64,000 nt of DNA. It comes from Stieleria magnilauensis. GTDB lineage: Bacteria; Planctomycetota; Planctomycetia; Pirellulales; Pirellulaceae. Within the stretch, counting starts at the first letter, position 1, and every line of letters starts with the position of its first letter. The notes beneath the pieces are model-generated. The model searched no databases and had not been told where the DNA came from. It saw nothing but the letters and a program-made list of their open reading frames with translations. Position numbers and translations under genes: made by a program. Positions 1 through 9,304 of the stretch are shown one piece after another. The stretch lies in NCBI GenBank assembly GCA_007753675.1, contig CP036432.1, forward strand, positions 8,682,233 through 8,746,232, in the 5' to 3' direction.

Positions 1-545
1 GGAACCCCGTTGACGAAGCTTTGGATCCGATTGCCTTTGGCAACGATGCGAAATTGATTCCACTGACCGGGCTTGTAAACGGCCTGTTTTTCTTCCGCGT
101 TGACGGATTCGTCCAGCCATTTCGTCCGGCGGCCTTCGTCCCAGAAGTTCCCCGAGCATCCGTTGGCCCCATTTGTTTTCCCGGTGATCTCGCACTGGTA
201 GCCGTACATCTCGCCTTGTTCGCGGATTCGATCAGGTTTCGATTCCTGGGGCGTCGGTTTGGGATAAAGGTGGCTGCGAATTTGCACCCCCGAGTTCAGT
301 TCGCGATCGCACTTGACCTCGAACTCCAACTCGAAATCTGCGTAGGGTCCCTTGGTCAAGAACGTGTTCTTGCCCGGACCCGTTTTGCCGGTGATCACGC
401 CATCGTTCAAGTGATAGCTTGCCTCTCCGCCGACCTTCGTCCAGCCGTCCAGGGAATCGGCGCCGATCAAGGACACCCAGTCGCCGGCCGAGAGGGAGAT
501 GGCGGAGAGCATCAAGAGAACGAACGTAGCGGATCGCAGAATCAT
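1..545 (-). CDS. DUF1080 (3-keto-disaccharide hydrolase-type) secreted protein, 3' end outside window
   Basis: Reading the minus strand from an ATG at 545 gives an open frame that runs off the window edge, so the C-terminus is missing. The first 20 or so residues are a signal peptide (MILRSATFVLLMLSAISLSA). What follows fits the DUF1080 jelly-roll family: a DGWTKVGG stretch, an ITGKTGPGKNTFL strand, DFELEFEVKCDRELNSGVQI, and a GYQCEITG strand. DUF1080 proteins are very abundant in planctomycetes, and some members act as 3-keto-disaccharide hydrolases or glucanase-like lectins. The gene lies 59 bases downstream of the SDR gene on the same strand and may be co-transcribed with it. Family assignment is strong; the substrate is unknown. 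Confidence 0.85.
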   Translation of the reverse strand, partial: MILRSATFVLLMLSAISLSAGDWVSLIGADSLDGWTKVGGEASYHLNDGVITGKTGPGKNTFLTKGPYADFELEFEVKCDRELNSGVQIRSHLYPKPTPQESKPDRIREQGEMYGYQCEITGKTNGANGCSGNFWDEGRRTKWLDESVNAEEKQAVYKPGQWNQFRIVAKGNRIQSFVNGV

Positions 546-604
546 GGCGGCGGCCTCGCGGGCGTGGGGGGAAATCGGATGATGGACGGCGATAGATCCC
601 ACCA

Positions 605-2062
605 TCATACCGAGTTCGATTCGGCGTCGCGTTTGATCCCCCGCAACATGACGGGAAAGACCAGTCCGTGCAGCGGTAGGACGCTGTACCAATAGGCCAA
701 ACCCAGCAAGCCGCTAGGGCGAAATCTGGCGGTCATGGTGACAATGGTGGATTCATTTTCCGCCGGAGCGAGCTGGAAATCGAGTTCGGCGTCGCCGGGC
801 AGTTTCATTTCGGCGGTCAATCGCAATCGTTCGTTGGTTTGGTGGGCCGTGACCCTCCAGAAATCAACCGCTTCGCCGAAATGAAGGTCGTTCGGGTGGC
901 GACGTCCGCGCCGCAGTCCCGGACCGCCGACCATCAAGTCCATCCAGCCACGCACGTGCCATAGCCAGCCGGCTCCCCAGTATCCGTGGCCGCCACCGAT
1001 CTTTTCGATCACCTGATAGGTTTGTTGCGGAGTGGCGTGGACGGTGATCGACCGCTCGTCGATTTTGGTGGTTCCGCCTGCCCAATCGGGATCACCCGGC
1101 ATCACGCCGGCGGTCGACCAGCGGGTTTCGATGTCATGACTTTCGATCTTGCCCAGCGCCGCGTCGAGCGCTTGTTGCACGTTAAAGAGGGGGCCCGGCA
1201 TCAGTTTTGTCGCCCAATCGTTGCGGCACACCGTGCGATTGCGAAGCCCTTCGGCAAGTGGTCGTCCGATCGCGCTACTGACGGGAGTGACCAACGAAAT
1301 CCACAGCGAACTCAGACGCGGCGTCAACACGGGCACCGGTACGATGATGCGTCTGGGTAAACCGATCGCCTTGGCCATCGCTTGCATCAGTTCGCGATAC
1401 GTCATCACGTCCGATCCGCCGATGTCGATCGTTCGTCCGCGGGTTTCCGGCACGCTGATACACTCCACCGCGTACCGCAACACATCACGAATGGCGATCG
1501 GCTGAGTTTCTGTGTTCACCCATTTCGGCGTCACCATGATCGGCAAACGTTCCACCAGGTAACGCAGGATTTCGAACGACGCCGAACCGGACCCGATGAT
1601 CATCGCGGCACGCAGTACCGTGACCGGAACGGTACTGGTTTGCAAAATCTCGGCCACTTCGCGACGGCTTCTCAGGTGGCGACTGAGATCGGGACCGAGT
1701 TCACCGAGGCCACCCAGGTAGACAATCTGACGACACGGGGATTGATCGATCGCCGCGACGAAATTTTCAGCCAACTCGCGATCGCGCTGCGCGTACTTGT
1801 CGCTGGCGGCGATCATGGAGTGCACTAGGTAGTACGCCACGTCGATGTCGACGACCGCCGTGTCAATCGCTTCGCGGTCCTGCAAATCGCCCTCGAGTAC
1901 CTGTAATCGCGGATGGTCACGCCAGCCGAATTTGCTCAGTTTCTGCTTGTTTCGGACCAGGCAGCGCACGGAGTGGCCTTGGTCCAACAGCAATCGAACC
2001 AAACGGCCGCCGACGTAGCCCGTCGCGCCACACACGAGGATCTTCAACGAGGGCGTATCCAT
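605..2062 (-). CDS. NAD(P)-binding SDR/NmrA-type protein with C-terminal DUF2867 domain
   Basis: The N-terminus has a Rossmann fold signature, ILVCGATGYVGGRLVRLL, followed by an NmrA/atypical-SDR body to about residue 290 (YYLVHSM near residue 80, VTVLRAAMIIG near 150). The last 150 or so residues, beginning near STAGVMPGDPDWAGG, match the DUF2867 domain often fused to such oxidoreductases. There is no signal peptide, so it is probably cytoplasmic. The ATG at 2062 is preferred over the in-frame TTG one codon upstream. Members of this architecture are annotated as NAD(P)H-binding or SDR oxidoreductases with unknown substrate. The gene is divergent from the large protease and upstream of the DUF1080 gene. 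Confidence 0.85.
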   Translation of the reverse strand: MDTPSLKILVCGATGYVGGRLVRLLLDQGHSVRCLVRNKQKLSKFGWRDHPRLQVLEGDLQDREAIDTAVVDIDVAYYLVHSMIAASDKYAQRDRELAENFVAAIDQSPCRQIVYLGGLGELGPDLSRHLRSRREVAEILQTSTVPVTVLRAAMIIGSGSASFEILRYLVERLPIMVTPKWVNTETQPIAIRDVLRYAVECISVPETRGRTIDIGGSDVMTYRELMQAMAKAIGLPRRIIVPVPVLTPRLSSLWISLVTPVSSAIGRPLAEGLRNRTVCRNDWATKLMPGPLFNVQQALDAALGKIESHDIETRWSTAGVMPGDPDWAGGTTKIDERSITVHATPQQTYQVIEKIGGGHGYWGAGWLWHVRGWMDLMVGGPGLRRGRRHPNDLHFGEAVDFWRVTAHQTNERLRLTAEMKLPGDAELDFQLAPAENESTIVTMTARFRPSGLLGLAYWYSVLPLHGLVFPVMLRGIKRDAESNSV

Positions 2063-2381
2063 CAAATCTCGGCGGCAGTTGGCGTGGTGGTTCGGCGTGG
2101 GGCAGGTTCATCAGGCTATCGTAGACGGGAAGGAAGTGGGGGCGGCGTCAGCGACCTGGACTGATTTACAGATGAATTCTTGTCGAGCCGCTGTTGCGTT
2201 TCGACGTGCGGGTGTGCCCGTCCCGCACGGACGACCGATGGTCCGCCGCTTATGTAATACGAAAGTTTTGCCAAACTCGGCAGAGTCGTGGGGAAGCGCT
2301 GATGGGCAAACTTGTAGGCAGTAGACTCGTTGGTTGTCGGGGCAATTCACGCGTTCGTGTTGACCAGCGAGGCTGTCTGCA
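2063..2381. other. Intergenic region between divergent genes
   Basis: This gap of about 320 bases separates the minus-strand SDR gene from the plus-strand protease, so it must hold both promoters. A short hairpin with arms GTGCGGG/CCCGCAC lies near 2208-2230. I see no convincing gene or promoter consensus. Small ORFs here are mirror frames of neighbouring sequence. Confidence 0.5.
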
Positions 2382-5300
2382 ATGGGATCTCGATTACGAC
2401 GCCGCAAATCAATCGCGGAGCGTCGTCGGCGCCGCCGCGCCGGACGACTCGAAGTCTTGGAGACACGTTGTCTGTTGGATGCCGCCCTGGCGGTTGAGTC
2501 CCCTTCGCTGGACATCGACGCCGGCGCGTTTGATTCCGAAAGTGTGCTGGTGCGGTTTCATGCCGGTGCGGCGACCTCGTCGAGCAATCCGATCGCCGAG
2601 TTTTCCGCGTTGCCCGGGCTGAAGCAAGTCGAACTGCCGCAGGGCCTGGATGTCGACCAGACGCTTGATTTTTATCGACACCATCCCGGCGTGATCTATG
2701 CCGAACCCAACTACGAGATCCGGCTTTCGGTGGTCCCCGATGATCCAGGCTTTGACAGCCTTTGGGGGCTGCACAACACGGGACAAACCGGCGGCACCGT
2801 GGATGCCGACATCGATGCAAGTGAAGCGTGGGCGATCACGACGGGAGACTCGAACACGGTCGTCGCGGTGATTGATACCGGGGTCGATTATCTGCATCCA
2901 GATTTGGCCGCGAACATGTGGTCCAACCCGGGTGAGGTTGCTGGTGACGGGATCGACAATGACGGCAATGGCTTTATCGACGACGTTCATGGGTTCGACT
3001 TTGTTTCCGGTGATGGCGACCCGATGGACGACCACAATCACGGGACGCACGTTGCCGGCACGATCGGTGCGGTGGCGAACAACGGGATCGGCGTGGTCGG
3101 CGTCAGTTGGAACGTTCAGATCATGGCCGTCAAATTTTTGAATGCCTCCGGCGGCGGATCGACCGCCGCCGCCGTCAGCGCCATCCAATACGCGGTCGAC
3201 AACGGCGCCACGATCTCCAACCACAGTTGGGGGTTCAACGGCACCGCGTCTCAGGCACTCGCCGATGCCATCGAGTACGCGCGGGCGGCCGATCACATCG
3301 TGGTCGCGGCGGCGGGCAACGGTGGCGGAGACCAAATCGGCGACGACAACGAGACACGGCCTTTCTACCCCGCCAATTTTCCCCATGACAATCTGATCGC
3401 GGTTGCGGCGACCGACCACAACGATGCATTGGCGACCTTCTCCAACTTCGGAGCCACCCAGGTCGACCTGGGGGCGCCCGGCGTTGGTATCTACAGCACG
3501 ACACGAAACAACACCTACAGCACATTCAACGGGACGTCGATGGCGACGCCGCATGTTGCCGGAGCCGTTGCATTGCTCAGGAGTCAGCATCCTGATTGGC
3601 CGTCTGGGAAGATCCGCGATCGTCTTCTGGACACGGTCGACGTGATCCCGGCCCTCCAGTCGCGCACCACGACGGGCGGACGATTGAACGTCGCCGCGGC
3701 GGTGGCGCCCGATGAAAACGGCCCGATCGTTGTTGCAAACGTTCCTGACGGCGACGTGATGAAGGTTCAGGATCGACTGCGTGTTACCTTTGACGAACGC
3801 ATCGATGTCGATTCCTTCACAACCGATGACATTGTGGATTTCCAGGGGCCGTTGGGGTCGATTGCGGTCACCGCAGTTCAAGCTGTTTCCGGTTCCGCCG
3901 GACGAGTGTTTGAAATCGTCTTCCAACCCCAAACGGCACTCGGTGACTACGTGATCACCTTGGGGCCGGACATCGTCGATCCGTTCGGCAACGCCATGGA
4001 CCAAAATGCCAACGGCATCAACGGCGAAGTGACGGCAGACCGATTCATCGGCGGGTTCACGATCGTGCCCGATACCGTCGGACCCTACGTCGTCGCTGCC
4101 TCGCCCCAAGACGCCGTGGATGTTCCGGTCGATCGGGTGCGGATCACGTTTGACGAACCGATCGCGGCTGATTCGTTCACCGTCGCTCGGGTCAGCGATT
4201 TCGTCGGACCGGCCGGACCGATCGGCGTTTCGGCGATCGAGTCTGTTTCGCAGACTGAGTTCGACATCGTTTTCCCGACGCAGGATGTGTTGGGAACCTA
4301 TCGGCTGACGATCGGCGGGGCGATCACCGATCTCGCCGGGAATGTGATCGACCAAGACCAAGACGGGGTCGGTGGCGAAGTGGAGGATGATCGGTACGAC
4401 ATCCAATTCACGCTGCAGAGATGGTTGTACGCGGATGAGGTGATTGATTTTAGTTCCCAGTACACGACAACGGCCTGGTCAGCCGCGCAGGCACTCGGGG
4501 CACCGGATACGTTCAGCTACGGTGACTTGCAAACGGCTTGGGCGCCGCGATCAGAGAACGGGACCGAAGAGTTTTTGACGGTCGGCTTTGCGGAACCCTT
4601 GTTGGCCAGTGGCGTCGTGATTCGGGAAACATTTGGAAATGGATTCGTGCGAACCATCGAAGCCCGCAACGCGACGACCGGAGAGTTCGCCACCGTGGCT
4701 CAGCCGCAAGACAACAGTTTGCCCAATGTCCCCTTTGACTTTCTCGTGACGTGGCCGCAAACCAGCTATCCGGTCGACGCGGTGCGGATCACGATCGATA
4801 CCGATCACAATCTCAATGCTTACGAAGAGATTGATGCGGTCCAGTTGCGCGGGGTGACGGTTCCGGATACCGACGGTGCTCGGATCATCGAATCGACGCT
4901 GCAGGGTAGTGTCAACGGTCCGGTCAGCCGTGTCGAACTGACGTTTGACGAGCCGATTCAAGATGGTTCCTTCACGCTCGACGACGTGTCGAGCTTCGCA
5001 GGCCCGGAGGGTGCAATCCAAGCAACCGCGGTCAATCGACTGACCAGCACCCGCTACGAAATCACGTTCCCGCCGCAGACCGCGTTCGGTGACTACTCGC
5101 TGTCGGTCGGCCCAGATCTGTTGGATCTGAAGGGAAAACCGATGAACCAGGATGGGGATGGAATCGACGGAGAGCCGTTGGAGGATGCTTACGTCGTCCA
5201 GTTCACGGTCGAACTGTGGCAGTTTGCCGAAGTGGTTGTCGATTTCAGTTCTCAGTACAGTCCGACATCGTGGTCGGCCGAGCAAGCACTCGGTGCGTCG

Positions 5301-7235
5301 GACACCTTTGCCTATGGGGACTCGCGGCAGGCTTGGGCGCCACGTGCCATCAATGGAACCAGCGAAACGCTGACGGTCGGATTCGCGACGCCGGTTCAAT
5401 CGACCGGTGTCATCATTCGTGAAACCTTCGGCAACGGTTTTGTCACGGCGGTGCATGTTCGTGACGCCGACACGGGCGAGTACCATTTGGTTTCGACCGC
5501 CCAGGACGACAGCCAAGCGGGGACGGCGGTTGATTACAACGTGTCGTGGCCGCTGACCGACTACCGCGTCGACGCGGTTCGGATCACCGTCGATACGGAT
5601 CATTCTTTGTCGTATGAAGAAATTGATTCGGTGCGATTACGGGGCATTGTCCCACCGGACACGACCGGCCCGCGCGTGGTCGCTTGGTTACCCGACGCCG
5701 GGCATCCCGGCCCCGTGGACCATGTGGAATTAACGTTCAATGAGCCGATCGACGTGGGAAGTCTCTCGCTGGACGATTTCTCCTCGTTCAACGGCCCCGG
5801 CGGTCCGATCTCCATCGACTCGATCGAATCCGTTTCCGAAACGGTCTACCGGGTTTGGTTTGCACCGCAGAGCGATTGGGGAACGTATTCGTTGGCCGTT
5901 GGTCCGGATGTCGTCGATTTGGCGGGCAATGCGATGGATCAAAACGGCGACGGAGTTTCCGGCGATCCTTCCACCGACGTCTTTGAGCTCAGGTTCGATC
6001 TGGAGCTTTGGCAAGACGCGAGTTCCGTCGTCGATTTCAGCTCACAGTACAGCGCAACGTCGTGGTCCGCGTCTCAAACCCTTGGGCCGCCGGACACGTT
6101 CGTCTATGCCGATCAACGCACCGCCTGGGCGCCAGGGGCGGTCAACGGGACGACCGAGACGTTGACCGTCGCGTTTGAAACGCCCGTGTCAGCGACCGGC
6201 GCGATCATTCGCGAAACCTACGGCAACGGGTTCGTGAGGATGGTGGAAGCCCGCGACAGCGAAACCGGAACCTTTCACATCGTGTCGACGGATACCGATG
6301 ACAGCCAGCCGGGGACGCCAGTCGACTACTTTGTTTCCTGGCCGATGACGACTTACGACGTCGACGCGCTGCGGATCACGATCGATACCAACCACTCCTT
6401 CTCGTACGAAGAAATTGATTCGGTGCGTCTGCGTGGCATCGTCGCACCCGATACGAGCGGCCCCCGGATCATCGCGACGGTTCCCGATGCAACGCACTCC
6501 GGCCCGATCGACCAGATCACGGTGATGTTCAATGAGCCGATCGATCCTCTCAGCTTTACGCCGGACGATGTGGTCAGCTTGTCCGGTCCCGCTGGAGCGT
6601 TGGCGGTCGATGAAGTCGTCCAGCTCAGCGATGACACCTATCAGATCCGGTTCGCGACGCAAACGGCAATGGGTGTCTATGCATACTCGATTGGGCCGGA
6701 GATTCGCGATGTCGCTGGAAACCTGATGGATCAGAACGCGAACGGTGTCGGCGGCGAAGCGGTAGACGACGTGTTTTCCTCATCGTTTGCAGTGGAATTG
6801 TGGCAATACGCTTCGACCGTCATCGACTTCAGTTCCCAGTACAGTCCCTTCGGATGGTCAGCCGCCGATGCGTTGGGCGAACCGAACACGTTCGCCTATG
6901 GCGATGCCCGCACCGCGTGGGCGCCGCGTTACGCAAATAGCGGCGATCAAACCCTGACCGTCGGATTTGAAGTTCCGGTCCGTTCGTCCGGTGTGGTCAT
7001 TCGCGAAACCTTTGGCAACGGGTTCGTGCGCGCGGTGGACGTCCGGGATGCGGTCAGCGGGCAATTTCACGTGATGCCGATCGGACCCGATACCAGCCAA
7101 CCCGGGACACCGGTGGACTACGACGTGTCGTGGCCGCTGACCAGTTTCACCGTTGATGCGATCCGTATCACGATCGATACAACGCATTCGTTGAGCTACG
7201 AAGAAATCGATGCGGTGCGATTGAAGGGGCAGTAG
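2382..7235 (+). CDS. Large secreted S8 subtilisin-like serine peptidase with repeated Ig-like and discoidin-like modules
   Basis: The protein has 1,617 residues. An arginine-rich N-terminus ends in RLEVLETRCLL, a variant of the planctomycete LEPR-XLL motif found on very large exported proteins, which supports this start. A propeptide-like segment with an AEPNYEIRL strand is followed by the S8 domain: catalytic Asp165 in AVIDTGVDYLHPD, His220 in NHGTHVAGTIGA and Ser386 in NGTSMATPHVAG. After residue 440 come five Ig-like units (core VRITFDEPI), each ending in an Asp/Asn-rich, calcium-loop-like segment such as MDQNANGINGE. Four of these are followed by a module starting DFSSQYSPTSWSA and carrying TFGNGFV and SYEEIDSVRLRG. 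No dockerin or C-terminal anchor is visible. It probably degrades or binds extracellular polymers. The four long modules are close copies, indicating internal duplication. Confidence 0.93.
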   Translation: MGSRLRRRKSIAERRRRRRAGRLEVLETRCLLDAALAVESPSLDIDAGAFDSESVLVRFHAGAATSSSNPIAEFSALPGLKQVELPQGLDVDQTLDFYRHHPGVIYAEPNYEIRLSVVPDDPGFDSLWGLHNTGQTGGTVDADIDASEAWAITTGDSNTVVAVIDTGVDYLHPDLAANMWSNPGEVAGDGIDNDGNGFIDDVHGFDFVSGDGDPMDDHNHGTHVAGTIGAVANNGIGVVGVSWNVQIMAVKFLNASGGGSTAAAVSAIQYAVDNGATISNHSWGFNGTASQALADAIEYARAADHIVVAAAGNGGGDQIGDDNETRPFYPANFPHDNLIAVAATDHNDALATFSNFGATQVDLGAPGVGIYSTTRNNTYSTFNGTSMATPHVAGAVALLRSQHPDWPSGKIRDRLLDTVDVIPALQSRTTTGGRLNVAAAVAPDENGPIVVANVPDGDVMKVQDRLRVTFDERIDVDSFTTDDIVDFQGPLGSIAVTAVQAVSGSAGRVFEIVFQPQTALGDYVITLGPDIVDPFGNAMDQNANGINGEVTADRFIGGFTIVPDTVGPYVVAASPQDAVDVPVDRVRITFDEPIAADSFTVARVSDFVGPAGPIGVSAIESVSQTEFDIVFPTQDVLGTYRLTIGGAITDLAGNVIDQDQDGVGGEVEDDRYDIQFTLQRWLYADEVIDFSSQYTTTAWSAAQALGAPDTFSYGDLQTAWAPRSENGTEEFLTVGFAEPLLASGVVIRETFGNGFVRTIEARNATTGEFATVAQPQDNSLPNVPFDFLVTWPQTSYPVDAVRITIDTDHNLNAYEEIDAVQLRGVTVPDTDGARIIESTLQGSVNGPVSRVELTFDEPIQDGSFTLDDVSSFAGPEGAIQATAVNRLTSTRYEITFPPQTAFGDYSLSVGPDLLDLKGKPMNQDGDGIDGEPLEDAYVVQFTVELWQFAEVVVDFSSQYSPTSWSAEQALGASDTFAYGDSRQAWAPRAINGTSETLTVGFATPVQSTGVIIRETFGNGFVTAVHVRDADTGEYHLVSTAQDDSQAGTAVDYNVSWPLTDYRVDAVRITVDTDHSLSYEEIDSVRLRGIVPPDTTGPRVVAWLPDAGHPGPVDHVELTFNEPIDVGSLSLDDFSSFNGPGGPISIDSIESVSETVYRVWFAPQSDWGTYSLAVGPDVVDLAGNAMDQNGDGVSGDPSTDVFELRFDLELWQDASSVVDFSSQYSATSWSASQTLGPPDTFVYADQRTAWAPGAVNGTTETLTVAFETPVSATGAIIRETYGNGFVRMVEARDSETGTFHIVSTDTDDSQPGTPVDYFVSWPMTTYDVDALRITIDTNHSFSYEEIDSVRLRGIVAPDTSGPRIIATVPDATHSGPIDQITVMFNEPIDPLSFTPDDVVSLSGPAGALAVDEVVQLSDDTYQIRFATQTAMGVYAYSIGPEIRDVAGNLMDQNANGVGGEAVDDVFSSSFAVELWQYASTVIDFSSQYSPFGWSAADALGEPNTFAYGDARTAWAPRYANSGDQTLTVGFEVPVRSSGVVIRETFGNGFVRAVDVRDAVSGQFHVMPIGPDTSQPGTPVDYDVSWPLTSFTVDAIRITIDTTHSLSYEEIDAVRLKGQ

Positions 7236-7277
7236 GGCATGCTGTGCATGTCGATTGTCACGCACAGCGTGACCTAC
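7232..7277. repeat. Paired-hairpin dispersed repeat (family B)
   Basis: The element starts GTAGGGCATGCTGTGCATG and ends GTCACGCACAGCGTGACCTAC. Each half is a short hairpin: GCATG-CTG-TGCATG-like, and GTCACGC-ACA-GCGTGAC with a perfect 7-bp stem. The TAG stop of the protease is inside the first half. The same two halves recur in inverted order and orientation after the TPR gene near 50.1 kb. It sits between convergent genes, so it could act as a bidirectional transcription stop. Confidence 0.75.
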
Positions 7278-7279
7278 TG

Positions 7280-8179
7280 TTAGTTCTGGCTGACCTTGAT
7301 CAGTGTCAGCTCGTTTCCGGTTTCGTTGTAGGTGACCTTGTCCATCAGCGTGCTCATCAGCGCGATGCCAACTCCGTCTCCCGTCCCGAAATAGTCTTCA
7401 CGCGTGAACGTGCGGGCAGAGAGGCGTTGGTTTCCGACGCCGCCGTCGCGAATGACGAACCGTGCCGTGCTGTTGGTGACATGGACTTCCAGCACCATCT
7501 GTCGATCACGATAGGGCGATTGCGAACGACGTTGCGAAATCAGCTCCTTGAGTGCTTCCCAACCGGCGGCACGACTGCGATCGAGTTCGTCACTGGTCAA
7601 TTCCAGGTTGCCGTGCCAGATCGAATGGAGCAGCGCTTCTTCCAATGCCACGCCGACACGGATGTGCTCGGTCTCGTCGCTCAGTTCCAGCCCGCCAATG
7701 ATCTGTTGGACATAGTCGACCAACGCGGGGATCTTGTCGAGATCGTTATCCAGGTAGAACGTCGCATTGATCTTGCCATAGAACTTGGTCGACCGGTTGC
7801 GATTGCGGTTGGCGCGGGCACGGGCCAGGACCCGGTAGACGGTTTCCACCAGCCGCTCCACCCGTTTGGCTTTGGGGACATAGCTGGCCGCACCCTCGTA
7901 CAAGGCGTCAACCGCCAACGATTCGTTGCCGTAGGCGGTCATCAACACCATGGGGATCTCCGGAAACTCGCGTCGGGAAGCACGCACCAATTCCAAACCA
8001 TCCATTTCTGGCATGACCAGATCGGTGATGACCAAGTCGGGAGCCGAGTGACGCATCTGCTGCAACGCGTCGAGACCGTGTTCGGCAAAGACAATCTGAA
8101 AGCCTGGCTGATCCGCAATCAGGTCGCGCGTGAAGTGCCTATCGACCGGGGAGTCGTCGACGATCAGTATCGTGGTCAT
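7280..8179 (-). CDS. Response regulator with receiver domain and C-terminal HATPase (anti-sigma/RsbW-like) domain
   Basis: Residues 1-120 are a CheY-like receiver with all key residues: acidic pair Asp8/Asp9, phospho-acceptor Asp53 (VITDLVMPEMDG), Thr81 (LMTAYG) and Lys103 (YVPK). After a basic linker, residues about 140-295 resemble a GHKL ATPase of the RsbW/serine-kinase anti-sigma kind: the N-box-like segment VALEEALLHSIWHGNLEL and a G1-box-like RDGGVG. This layout suggests phosphorylation-controlled partner switching with STAS-domain proteins; a STAS protein is encoded about 20 kb away at 27.6-28.1 kb. It is cytoplasmic, with no adjacent histidine kinase. Domain calls are strong; the target is unknown. 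Confidence 0.88.
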   Translation of the reverse strand: MTTILIVDDSPVDRHFTRDLIADQPGFQIVFAEHGLDALQQMRHSAPDLVITDLVMPEMDGLELVRASRREFPEIPMVLMTAYGNESLAVDALYEGAASYVPKAKRVERLVETVYRVLARARANRNRNRSTKFYGKINATFYLDNDLDKIPALVDYVQQIIGGLELSDETEHIRVGVALEEALLHSIWHGNLELTSDELDRSRAAGWEALKELISQRRSQSPYRDRQMVLEVHVTNSTARFVIRDGGVGNQRLSARTFTREDYFGTGDGVGIALMSTLMDKVTYNETGNELTLIKVSQN

Positions 8180-8608
8180 AGAGTCTCACCTGCATCTCGA
8201 TAGAAGGGGGGCCGTGACGTTCGCACGCAACCTCGCCCGCATCACCCTATGCTAATGGATGGCGGCCACGGAAGCACGAAAAAAGAGCGCTTTCGGCGGC
8301 CAGGAGGTCACGCTGACGGAAGTGTCCATTCGCACACTGCTTTGTTTTCGACAAAATCGTCACAACGGCACTGGCGTCGAACCGCCATGTCCACGAGCCG
8401 TCCGAAACCGACTTCAAAAAAATCGGAATTCGGTGCGCAACACGTTTACTCCGGAAGGTTCTGGTGTAGGTGAAGGGGACACGTGCCACGGGGATCACGA
8501 AAGCCTCCCCGGATCCGTCCGGCCACGTGACTTGGCATCTGAAATGCTGCCAGGATGGATGTTGTCCATGCCGGTCTCCCTCTTTCCCCCATTTGCAGGA
8601 GCCTGACG
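8180..8608. other. Intergenic region upstream of pspA
   Basis: About 430 bases lie between the divergent regulator and pspA. Short overlapping ORFs on both strands show no family resemblance or good initiation sites, and I see no RNA gene. A sigma-54-like motif (listed separately) lies about 60 bases before pspA. Confidence 0.5.
8533..8548 (+). promoter_or_regulatory. Possible sigma-54-type promoter upstream of pspA
   Basis: The sequence TGGCATCTGAAATGCT matches the -24/-12 layout: the GG and GC dinucleotides are exactly 12 bases apart, and TGGCA and TGC are both present, with one deviation in the TT preceding GC. psp genes of enterobacteria are sigma-54 dependent. A single short match can occur by chance and no PspF-like activator is seen nearby. 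Confidence 0.25.
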
Positions 8609-9289
8609 ATGAGCTTTTTCTCAAGAGTGTCGGACATTATCAATGCCAACGTCAGTGACATGCTGGATCGGGCAGAAGACCCCGAAAAGATGGTCAAGAT
8701 GTTGATCTTCGAAATGGAGGAACAGATCGCTGTCGCACGCGACGGTGTAGCCAAGGCGATTGCCGGTGAAAAACAGCTGGAGGCGAATCTGCAGAAGAAT
8801 CGCGGTCTGGCCGAACAGTGGCGGGCGAAAGCCGGAGCGGCCGTTGGACGCGACGACGACGATCTGGCGCGCAAGTGCTTGGCCCGCAAGAAGGAATACG
8901 ATCAGATCGCCGCCAGCTTGCAGCCTCAATGGGAAGCCGCCCGCAAGACCAGCGACGCACTCAAGTCGGACTTGCGACGCATCGAAGAAAAACTGGAGGA
9001 AGCGGTTCGCCGTCGCGACAGTTTGATCGCACGCCAGATGGCGGCCGAAGCGTCACGCGAAGTCCAGGGTGTTGCGCCTTCGATGAATCGGGTGCAGCGC
9101 AATTTTGACAAATTCGACCGCATGGAACGTAAGATCGAAGGCATGGAGGCGGAAGCGGCGGCCTATGCCGAGCTGTCCGATTTGTCGACGGATCTGGATC
9201 GCGATGTCGAGCAGGCCCAGCGGGATGCCGAAGTCGAATTGGAACTGGCGGCGTTGAAGCAGCAGGCGACTGTCGACGGGCAACCGTGA
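8609..9289 (+). CDS. pspA: Phage shock protein A / IM30 family membrane-stress protein
   Basis: The 226-residue protein starts MSFFSRVSDIINANVSDML and continues EDPEKMVKMLIFEMEEQI, the diagnostic N-terminal amphipathic helix and first hairpin of PspA/IM30. The rest is almost entirely predicted coiled coil, rich in Ala, Glu, Arg and Lys, and ends near residue 226, the usual length. It is an ESCRT-III-like peripheral membrane protein that assembles on damaged inner membrane. The ATG at 8609 is chosen because CAGGAG lies seven bases upstream and the family N-terminus begins exactly there. No pspB/pspC genes are next to it. Confidence 0.95.
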   Translation: MSFFSRVSDIINANVSDMLDRAEDPEKMVKMLIFEMEEQIAVARDGVAKAIAGEKQLEANLQKNRGLAEQWRAKAGAAVGRDDDDLARKCLARKKEYDQIAASLQPQWEAARKTSDALKSDLRRIEEKLEEAVRRRDSLIARQMAAEASREVQGVAPSMNRVQRNFDKFDRMERKIEGMEAEAAAYAELSDLSTDLDRDVEQAQRDAEVELELAALKQQATVDGQP

Positions 9290-9304
9290 CAGAGTGATTG
9301 AACT

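Noticed and set aside
2409-4406. A 665-codon open frame antisense to the protease
   Set aside because: It mirrors a strongly coding plus-strand gene with clear catalytic motifs; long antisense frames are common in high-GC DNA and this one has no family resemblance.
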